This document shows, piece by piece, positions 53,688 to 60,274 of a stretch of 64,000 bases of DNA. A model generated the notes under the pieces. It was not told the DNA's origin. It did no database searches and worked only from the letters and a program-made list of their open reading frames with translations. How positions within the stretch are numbered: position 1 is the stretch's first letter; each line of letters starts with the position of its first letter. The translations under genes were made by a program, and so were the position numbers. The DNA comes from CAWGJC01 sp965276665 (GTDB lineage Bacteria > Pseudomonadota > Alphaproteobacteria > Acetobacterales > Acetobacteraceae): positions 4,030,001 through 4,094,000 of the forward strand of contig OZ255620.1 of assembly GCA_965276665.1 (NCBI GenBank). Reading direction: 5' to 3'.

Positions 53688-54464
53688 TCACGCCATGGCG
53701 CCGGCGATCCATCCACCATCGATCGTCAGGACATGCCCGTTGACGAAGCTGCTCTCCGGGTCGGCGAGAAACAGCGCGCCGGCGGCGATCTCCTCCACCG
53801 CGGCGGGGCGGCCGAGCGCGATTTCGGCGAGCAGCCGGCGAGCGGTCTCGTTGATTGTTCCGTCATCGCCATAAAACAGTTTTCGCGTGCCCTCGCTGAG
53901 GGTCGAGCCCGGCGCGATGCCATTCACCAGCACGCCGCGCGGCGCGAGCTCGAGCGCCATCGATTTCGTCAGATGCACGACGCCCGCCTTGGCGGCGACG
54001 AACGGGCATTGCAGGCGGAGCGGCACCAGCCCGACGATGGAGGCGATGTTGATTACCCGCCCGCGCCCGGCCGCCAGCATCGGCCGGACGCCGGCGCGGC
54101 TGACCAGGAACAGGCCCTTCAGGTCGATATCGACAATGCGGTCCCATTCCGCGGTCGGGAAGGCGTCGATCGGCACGCGATACGCCATCGTGTTCACGCC
54201 GGCATTGTTCACCAGAATGTCGAGCCGGCCGAAGCGCGCCATGGTCGCCGCGATGGCGGCGTCGATCGCCGCTTCGTCGCGCACATCCATTCCGAGCGCG
54301 AGCGCGCCGGGGAGGCTCGCGGCCATCGTCTCGGCGCCGGCCGCGTCGATATCGGCGACGACCACATGGGCGCCTTGCGCCGCAAAGGCGCGGGCGATGG
54401 CGCCCCCGATCGCGCCGGCCGCGCCGGTGACGAAGGCGACCTGTCCGGCGAGATCGACTTTCAT
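53688..54464 (-). CDS. SDR family protein with Phe in place of the catalytic Tyr
   Basis: The 258-residue protein has the SDR motifs (TGAAGAIG, DVRDEAA, NNAGV, INIASIVGLVP, IDGG). The Ser is present (NIASIVG), but twelve residues later the catalytic Tyr is Phe in PFVAAKAG (codon TTC at 54000-54002). The Lys is kept. A Phe here normally kills dehydrogenase activity. It overlaps with no gene and shares a very short divergent promoter (26 bp) with a GntR/UTRA regulator. The short protein at 57.8 kb is a clear relative (LELAPRGVLVNG). Confidence 0.86.
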   Translation of the reverse strand: MKVDLAGQVAFVTGAAGAIGGAIARAFAAQGAHVVVADIDAAGAETMAASLPGALALGMDVRDEAAIDAAIAATMARFGRLDILVNNAGVNTMAYRVPIDAFPTAEWDRIVDIDLKGLFLVSRAGVRPMLAAGRGRVINIASIVGLVPLRLQCPFVAAKAGVVHLTKSMALELAPRGVLVNGIAPGSTLSEGTRKLFYGDDGTINETARRLLAEIALGRPAAVEEIAAGALFLADPESSFVNGHVLTIDGGWIAGAMA

Positions 54465-54475
54465 CCGGCGGCCCG

Positions 54476-54490
54476 GTCTATAAGCGCCGC
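54476..54490. promoter_or_regulatory. Short divergent promoter with HutC-like box and leaderless -10
   Basis: Only 26 bp separate the SDR and GntR/UTRA starts. GTCTATAA at 54476-54483 resembles the HutC/GntR operator consensus GTxTAxAC with one mismatch. TATAAG at 54479-54484 lies six bases before the regulator ATG, the arrangement of a leaderless transcript; reading the other way, TATAGA precedes the SDR start. The regulator probably represses both directions here. Confidence 0.45.
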
Positions 54491-55228
54491 ATGCCGGACA
54501 CCAATCTCGCCACGCCGATCGCACGCGGAGATGGGGCGCTGTACCGCCGCGCCGCCACCATGCTGCGCCAGGCGATCGCCGACGGCCGGTTGCGCGCCGG
54601 CATGGCGCTGCCCGCGGAAGCCGAGCTGGCGGCGGGCTTCGCGATCAGCCTGATCACGCTGCGCCATGCCTTGCGGGAGCTCGAGGAGGAGGGGCTGATC
54701 GCCAAGCGGGCCGGCCGGACCGCGATCGTGACCGCCGGCTCGCCACGGGCGGTGCGGGTGGTCAACACGCTGGAGGATGTGATCGCCAACGCGGCGGATG
54801 CCCGGCTCGAGGTGTTCGGCTACGCGCCGCGCCGCGCCGCTTCGGTCGCGCGCGCCTTTGGGCTGGAGCCGGCGACCCGCTGCCCCTGCCTGCACGGCAG
54901 GCTGCTGATCGGCGAGCAGCCGCTGACCGAATTCCGCATCCATTTCCCGCCGGAGATCGGCCAGCGCCTGCAGCTCGCGGATTTCGACGACGCGGTGGTG
55001 TTCCGCACCGTGCAGCGGCGGCTCGGCATCCGGCTCTCGGGCGCGCGGATCACCGTCGGCGCCGCCCTGGCGGATGCGGCGCTGGCGCGGCGCCTGGATA
55101 TCGCGCCCGGCGCGGCGGTGCTGGTGAACACGATTCTGTATCGCGATGCCGAGGGCGCGCCGGTCGAGCTGACGATCGCCCGCCATCCCGCCGATCTCTA
55201 CGAGTTCAGCTACGAGGTTCGCGCGTAG
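54491..55228 (+). CDS. GntR family regulator, HutC/UTRA subfamily
   Basis: The 245-residue protein has an N-terminal winged helix (LYRRAATMLRQAIADGRLRAGMALPAEAELAAGFAISLITLRHALREL, GLIAKRAGRTAIV) and a C-terminal UTRA effector domain (CLHGRLLIGEQPLTEFRIHFPPEI; VFRTVQRRLGIRLSGARITVGAALAD; NTILYRDAEGAPVEL). It is divergent from the SDR-ABC operon and converges with the E1 fusion gene (5 bp apart). It probably controls the amino-acid import operon and possibly the dehydrogenase gene. Confidence 0.88.
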   Translation: MPDTNLATPIARGDGALYRRAATMLRQAIADGRLRAGMALPAEAELAAGFAISLITLRHALRELEEEGLIAKRAGRTAIVTAGSPRAVRVVNTLEDVIANAADARLEVFGYAPRRAASVARAFGLEPATRCPCLHGRLLIGEQPLTEFRIHFPPEIGQRLQLADFDDAVVFRTVQRRLGIRLSGARITVGAALADAALARRLDIAPGAAVLVNTILYRDAEGAPVELTIARHPADLYEFSYEVRA

Positions 55229-55233
55229 GGGAC

Positions 55234-57705
55234 TCACGGCAGCACCGTGCCGATCGCGCCGCCCATCGGCACGGTGGTGCCGGGCGCGGTCACGATCTGC
55301 CGCAGCCGGCCGGCGGCGGGCGCCTCGATCTCGACCACCGCCTTGTCGGTCTCGATCTCGGCGACCAGCTCGCCTTTCCGCACCGTCGCGCCGTCCAGGG
55401 CGACCCAGCGGACGAGCTTGCCGCGATCGACGGTGAGATCGCCGAACGGCATGCGGACCGGCTCGCCCTCCAGCACGGGCTCCGGTTTGCTGGAAGTGGC
55501 CGGAGGGATGGCTGCGGGAGGCGAGGCGGCCGGCGCCGGCAGCGCCGCTTCCATTCCCCCCGGATGGCCGCGCCAGCGCTTCGGCGGCACCGCCACGCCC
55601 GCCGCCAGCGCCCGGGCCGCCTCGGCCACGCGGCCGGCATCGACCAGCATCGCGCGTTCCAGCGCCGGGCCGAACGGGTGGCTGACCGGCGCCGTATGCA
55701 GCCGGGCGACCGGCGCGTCGAGTTCGTCGAAGACCAGCTCCATCATCGCCTGGCCGAGCTCGGCGCCGACGCCGAAGGCCGACCAGCCTTCATCCACCAC
55801 CAGCAGCCGGTGGGTGCGCCGCACGCTCTCGGCCACGCCCTCGACGTCGAGCGGGGAGATGGTGCGGAGATCGATCACCTCGGCCTCCAGCCCCTCGCGC
55901 GCCAGGGTCTCGGCCGCCTCCAGCGCCCGGAGCACCATCTGCCCGGCTGCCGCGATGGTCAGGTCGCGCCCCGGCCGCGCCAGCCGGGCGACGCCGAACG
56001 GGACGTAGTGCTCGCCTGCGGGCACCGGCGAGCGGCTGGAGAACAGCGCCTTCGGCTCCATGATGATCACCGGGTCGGCGGCGTTCAGCGCCGTCTTCAT
56101 CAGGCCTTTCGCATCGCCGGCGTTGGAGGGCATGCAGACGATCAGGCCGGGGATATGGCCCCAGACCGGATGGTAGGTGCCGGAATGATGCGGACCGGTG
56201 CTGCGCACGGTGCCCGACGCGACGCGGATCACCATCGGGACATGCATCTGTCCGTTGCTCATGTAGCGGAGCTTGCTCGCCTGCAGCACGATCTGGCCTG
56301 CCGCTTCCCAGAGGAAATCGGCGAACATCAGATCGGCGATCACGCGGACGCCGGTGGCCGAGGCGCCCATCGCGGCGCCGGTGAAGCCGAGCTCGCTGAT
56401 CGGCGTGTCCACCATCCGCGCCGGGCCGAACTCGGCCCACAGCCCCTTGGTATGGGCGAAGCTGCCGGCCCGCTCGCCGGTGCCCTCGCCGTAATAGAGG
56501 ATGTCCGAGTTGCGCCGCATCTCCTCGGCGATCCCGTCGCGCACCGCATCGAGCCAGCCGGTCTCGACCGGCGGCTCGGGTTTGGCCGGCGCCCGGGCGA
56601 TGGTTGCGATTTCGGGGTTGATCGGGTCGGCATAGACGTGGCGCAGCACCGTCGCCGGGTCGGGCTCGGCCGAGGCGCGGGCGAAATCGAGCGACGCGGC
56701 GACGTCGCGATCGACGTTCCGCTCGATCTCGGCGAGCGCGCCGGGGCTCGCCACGCCGAACTCGTCGAGCAGCCGGGCGCGGAAATTCGCCACCGGGTCG
56801 CGCGCAGCCCAGACATCGACCTCCGCCTGGGTGCGGTAGGTGCCGGTCACCGGGTCGCCCTCGTGATGGCCGACGGTGCGGTAGGTCTTGGCCTCGATCA
56901 GGGTCGGGCCGTCGCCGCGCCGGGCGCGCTCGGTCGCCTCGCGCATCGCCTGCCACATGGCGAGCACGTCATTGCCGTCGACCGCGACGCCCGCGATGCC
57001 GTACGCCGCGGCGCGGGTGGCGATCTCGGGGTTCAGCGTCACGCTCGCGAGCGGCGTGGCGGTGGCGTAGAGATTGTTCTCGCAGACGAACACGACGGGT
57101 GCCCGCATGATGCCGGCGAAGTTGAGCGCCTCGTGGAAGGCGCCATGGCTGGTGGCGCCGTCTCCGAAGAAGGCCACAGCCACGCCGCCGGTGCCGCGAT
57201 GCCTGGCGCTGAGCGCCGCCCCCACCGCTTCCGGCATGCCGGCGCCGACCAGCCCATTGGTGCCGAACAGGCCGATCGAGCGGTCGTAGATGTGCATGGT
57301 GCCGCCGCGGCCGCCGACCGCGCCGTCCCGCCGACCGTAGAGCTCCGCCATCAGCGTGTTGGGCGACATGCCCTTGGCCAGCGCATGGCCATGGCCGCGA
57401 TGCGTCGAGGTGATCCAGTCCGAGCGGCGGAGATGCGCGCAGACGCCGACCGCCACCGCCTCCTGGCCAATATAGAGATGCAGAAAACCCGGCGTCTCGC
57501 CCGCCCGGCAGGCAGCTTGCGCCGCCGTCTCGAACCGGCGCAGCAGGGTCATCCGCTCGAACAGCGCGAGCATGGCGTCCGGGTCGAGGCCCGGCGGCAA
57601 GTGCGGCCGGTTGCTCCCCGCGGCGCGGCCTGCCGCCGCCCGGCTCCGAGGCTGGATCTCTCGCTGACCCGCCCGTCCCGCACCGCTGGCCGCGGTCTCG
57701 GCCAT
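55234..57705 (-). CDS. 2-oxoacid/acetoin-type dehydrogenase E1alpha-E1beta-lipoyl triple fusion
   Basis: The 823-residue chain joins three domains normally on separate polypeptides. E1alpha (about 45-350) has the thiamine-diphosphate motif GDGATSHGAFHEALN...CENN and IGQEAVAVG. E1beta (about 385-715) has DTPISELGFTGAAMGAS, IADLMFADFLWEAAGQI and VDEGWSAFG. After a Pro/Ala linker, a lipoyl (biotinyl-lipoyl) domain (about 745-823) ends with ETDKAVVEIEAP, Lys788 being the lipoyl acceptor. A single chain could therefore decarboxylate a 2-oxoacid or acetoin and swing the acyl-lipoamide itself. No E2 acyltransferase, E3 or lipoate ligase gene is nearby, so acyl transfer and reoxidation must use partners encoded elsewhere. 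GGGAGG precedes ATG 57705. Confidence 0.9.
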   Translation of the reverse strand: MAETAASGAGRAGQREIQPRSRAAAGRAAGSNRPHLPPGLDPDAMLALFERMTLLRRFETAAQAACRAGETPGFLHLYIGQEAVAVGVCAHLRRSDWITSTHRGHGHALAKGMSPNTLMAELYGRRDGAVGGRGGTMHIYDRSIGLFGTNGLVGAGMPEAVGAALSARHRGTGGVAVAFFGDGATSHGAFHEALNFAGIMRAPVVFVCENNLYATATPLASVTLNPEIATRAAAYGIAGVAVDGNDVLAMWQAMREATERARRGDGPTLIEAKTYRTVGHHEGDPVTGTYRTQAEVDVWAARDPVANFRARLLDEFGVASPGALAEIERNVDRDVAASLDFARASAEPDPATVLRHVYADPINPEIATIARAPAKPEPPVETGWLDAVRDGIAEEMRRNSDILYYGEGTGERAGSFAHTKGLWAEFGPARMVDTPISELGFTGAAMGASATGVRVIADLMFADFLWEAAGQIVLQASKLRYMSNGQMHVPMVIRVASGTVRSTGPHHSGTYHPVWGHIPGLIVCMPSNAGDAKGLMKTALNAADPVIIMEPKALFSSRSPVPAGEHYVPFGVARLARPGRDLTIAAAGQMVLRALEAAETLAREGLEAEVIDLRTISPLDVEGVAESVRRTHRLLVVDEGWSAFGVGAELGQAMMELVFDELDAPVARLHTAPVSHPFGPALERAMLVDAGRVAEAARALAAGVAVPPKRWRGHPGGMEAALPAPAASPPAAIPPATSSKPEPVLEGEPVRMPFGDLTVDRGKLVRWVALDGATVRKGELVAEIETDKAVVEIEAPAAGRLRQIVTAPGTTVPMGGAIGTVLP

Positions 57706-57806
57706 CGTGCATCCTCCCGCTTATTATATTAGGTTCGACTCTATCCCCCTGCCGTGAAACGATGCAAGTGCGATACGGTGAGCGAGAGGGGCGGGGAGGC
57801 GGGCCG

Positions 57807-58397
57807 ATGCAGGTCGATCTCGTGGGGCAGGTCGCGCTGGTCGCAGGCGGCGAGGGCGCGCTCGGCCGGGCGGTGATCGACCGGCTGGCCACCAGCGGCG
57901 CGCGGGTCGAGCAGGGCGTCTCGCCTGCTTCGGTGCGCCAGCATGCCGGGCGGCTCGACATCGTGATCAATCTCGACCCCGCGCTGATCACCCCTCAAGA
58001 CGGTGGCGGTGGCGAGCCGGCCTTCGATGCCGTCCATGCGGCGATGGCGCTCTGCCGGCAGGCCGCCGCGGTGATGAGCGCGGGGCGGGTGGTCAATCTG
58101 GGCTCCATCTTCGGGCTGGTGCCGAGCCGCACGCGGAGCGGCCTCTCCGGGGCGTCCGCCGCGTTGTTCGCGCAGACCCGCGCCGCCGCGCTTGAGCTCG
58201 CGCCGCGCGGCGTGCTGGTGAACGGGGTGGCGGCGCTGCTGGAATCCCGCCCCCACACGCCGCTCGGCCGCGGCGCGCGGCCGGAGGAGGTGGCGCAGGC
58301 GGTGCTGTTCCTGCTGGCGGCCGAGAGCAGCTACGTGGTGGGCGAGATCATCCGTGTCGATGGCGGCTGGTCCGCCGGCTTCGCGCGGGATTTCTGA
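57807..58397 (+). CDS. Degenerate short SDR (pseudoenzyme-like)
   Basis: The 196-residue protein is colinear with the SDR at 53.7 kb (QVDLVGQVALV...; GSIFGLVPSRT; LELAPRGVLVNG; VDGGWSAG) but has lost key parts. The cofactor motif is GGEGALG, the NNAG motif is VINLDPA, the Tyr position is Leu and the Lys position is Ser in GLSGASAALF. It is about 60 residues shorter than its relative. The strong ribosome site (GGGGAGG) and intact frame suggest it is still made. It is divergent from the E1 fusion gene. It may be a regulatory or structural partner rather than a dehydrogenase (inference). Confidence 0.75.
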   Translation: MQVDLVGQVALVAGGEGALGRAVIDRLATSGARVEQGVSPASVRQHAGRLDIVINLDPALITPQDGGGGEPAFDAVHAAMALCRQAAAVMSAGRVVNLGSIFGLVPSRTRSGLSGASAALFAQTRAAALELAPRGVLVNGVAALLESRPHTPLGRGARPEEVAQAVLFLLAAESSYVVGEIIRVDGGWSAGFARDF

Positions 58398-58618
58398 CGC
58401 CGGGCGGCCCGGCTGCATTACCAACCGGCCACATTAACAACCATTCATGTTGGCTGGCCGCCAGCGCTCGCATGATCCGGCGAAGAGTTGTTCCCGAACC
58501 CGCGGCATCCACGTGCCGCCTGCGCCGTTGACCTTGCGCGGTGCGCAAGCGGCGACGCATGGCCCGATGCGGCGTGGCGCGCGTTCGGCAGCTTGGCCCG
58601 TGGCGGAGGATGAATGGC
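58398..58618 (+). promoter_or_regulatory. Leader/promoter of the PaoABC operon with a 15-bp palindrome
   Basis: TTGACC (58528-58533), a possible -35, is directly followed by the perfect inverted repeat TTGCGC-GGT-GCGCAA (58534-58548), well placed as an operator. Further upstream an imperfect stem CCGGCCACAT/ATGTTGGCTGG surrounds the only AT-rich stretch. GGAGG at 58605-58609 is the ribosome site for ATG 58619. No gene is visible in this 221 bp gap. Confidence 0.4.
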
Positions 58619-59284
58619 ATGAGTGGAAACCAGGACGGGCGGGTGCCATTGACGCGGCGGCAGGCGCTCGAGGCAGGGACCGCGTTGGCGGTTCTCGGCA
58701 CTGCGCGCGCTGCCCAGGCCGCGCCGGTTCCGCCGGGCGCGACATCCTTGCCGGATATGGCATCCGGCGTGCCGATGATGGCGGTGGAGCTCACCGTCAA
58801 CGGCGAGCGCCACCAGTTGACCCTCGATACGAGAACCAGCCTGCTCGACGCGCTGCGCGAGCATCTCGGCTATGCCGGCTCGAAGAAAGGCTGTGATCAC
58901 GGCCAGTGCGGCGCCTGCACCGTGCTGCTCGCGGGCCGGCGGATCAATTCCTGCCTCTCGCTCGCGGTGATGCATGACGGCGAGAGCATCACCACGATCG
59001 AGGGGCTCGCGAAGGGCGACACGCTGCATCCGCTGCAGGCCGCTTTCGTGCATCGGGACGGGTATCAGTGCGGCTATTGCACGCCCGGGCAGATCTGCTC
59101 GGCCGCCGGCATGCTCGCCGAGCACAAGGCGGGCTGGCCGAGCGTGGTCACCGACGATCTCACCGCGCATCCCGCCTTGACGGATGGCGAGATACGCGAA
59201 CGCATGAGCGGGAATATCTGCCGCTGCTCGGCCTATCCGAACATCGTCGCCGCGATCCGCGACGCGTCGGGAGAGACGCTGTGA
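58619..59284 (+). CDS. paoA: Periplasmic aldehyde oxidoreductase 2Fe-2S subunit (PaoA-type, Tat-exported)
   Basis: The 221-residue protein has a Tat signal (PLTRRQALEAGTALAVLG, cleavage near AQAAP) followed by the two [2Fe-2S] domains: cysteines 92, 97, 100, 112 (GCDHGQCGAC, NSC) and 151, 154, 201, 203 (CGYC, ICRC). It passes electrons within an exported molybdenum aldehyde oxidoreductase. The complex is carried to the periplasm by the single Tat signal of this subunit. ATG 58619 is nine bases after GGAGG. The next subunit overlaps it by GTGA. Confidence 0.9.
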   Translation: MSGNQDGRVPLTRRQALEAGTALAVLGTARAAQAAPVPPGATSLPDMASGVPMMAVELTVNGERHQLTLDTRTSLLDALREHLGYAGSKKGCDHGQCGACTVLLAGRRINSCLSLAVMHDGESITTIEGLAKGDTLHPLQAAFVHRDGYQCGYCTPGQICSAAGMLAEHKAGWPSVVTDDLTAHPALTDGEIRERMSGNICRCSAYPNIVAAIRDASGETL

Positions 59285-60264
59285 GAACATTCACCTACGA
59301 GCGGCCGGAGAACGTCGCCGATGCGGCGCGCGCGGTCGCAGCGATTCCGGGCGCGAAGTTCATCGCCGGGGGCACCAATCTTCTCGATCTGATGAAGCTC
59401 GAGGTGGAGACGCCGACGCATCTCGTGGACGTCAACCGCCTGCCGCTCGCCCGCGTCGAGGACACGCGGGAGGGCGGGCTGAGGATCGGCGCGCTCGTGC
59501 GCAACAGCGATCTCGCCGCGCATCCCCGCGTCCGGAAGGAGTATGGCGTGCTGAGCCGCGCGCTGCTCGCCGGCGCATCCGGCCAGCTGCGCAACAAGGC
59601 GACAACCGCTGGCAATCTGCTGCAGCGGACGCGCTGCTATTACTTCTATGACGTCACCAAGCCGTGCAACAAGCGCGATCCGGGGAGCGGTTGCGCGGCG
59701 CTCGCCGGGTTCAACCGCATCCACGCGGTGGTGGGCGGCAGCGCGCAGTGCATCGCCACGCATCCGTCCGACATGGCGGTGGCGATGCGCGCGCTCGATG
59801 CGCGGGTGGAGACGGTGCTGCCCGACGGCCAAAACGAGACCATCGCGCTCGCGGATTTCTACCGCCTGCCCGGCACGACGCCGCAGGTCGAGACCGCGCT
59901 GCGGCCGGGTCAGATGATCACCGCGGTGACGCTGCCGCCGCCGCCGCCCGGCGTGCAGGTCTATCGCAAGGTGCGCGACCGCGCCTCCTATGCTTTTGCG
60001 CTGGTTTCGGTCGCCGCCATCGTCGACTCTGCGGGCGGCAAGGTGCGGTCCGCGAAGCTCGCCTTCGGCGGCATCGCGCCGCTTCCATGGCGCGTGCCGG
60101 AGGCGGAGCAGGCCCTTGTCGGGGCGAGCCCCGGCGATCCCGGGTTCGGCGCTGCCGGCGAGGCGGTGACCGCCAATGGCCGCGGCTACGGCCAGAATGA
60201 TTTCAAGCTCCCGCTGGCCCGGCGCACGCTCGGCGCCGTGCTCGCCAGCGCGGTTCGAGCCTGA
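59281..60264 (+). CDS. paoB: PaoB-type FAD-binding subunit with [4Fe-4S] site
   Basis: The 327-residue protein has the FAD-binding segment IAGGTNLLDLMKLE and cysteines at 119, 129, 138 and 157 around CNKRDPGSGC, identical in position to those of the paralogue at 6.8 kb and fitting an extra [4Fe-4S] cluster. It accepts electrons from the 2Fe-2S subunit and reduces an electron acceptor. It starts with GTG overlapping the upstream stop. Confidence 0.9.
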   Translation: MRTFTYERPENVADAARAVAAIPGAKFIAGGTNLLDLMKLEVETPTHLVDVNRLPLARVEDTREGGLRIGALVRNSDLAAHPRVRKEYGVLSRALLAGASGQLRNKATTAGNLLQRTRCYYFYDVTKPCNKRDPGSGCAALAGFNRIHAVVGGSAQCIATHPSDMAVAMRALDARVETVLPDGQNETIALADFYRLPGTTPQVETALRPGQMITAVTLPPPPPGVQVYRKVRDRASYAFALVSVAAIVDSAGGKVRSAKLAFGGIAPLPWRVPEAEQALVGASPGDPGFGAAGEAVTANGRGYGQNDFKLPLARRTLGAVLASAVRA

Positions 60265-60274
60265 GGAGTCCGTC

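Noticed and set aside
57721..57732. TATAAT-like box before the E1 fusion gene as a sigma-70 promoter
   Set aside because: An exact TATAAT (reverse strand 57723-57728) exists, but it is too close to the ribosome site and no -35 lies at the right distance; not listed as a feature.
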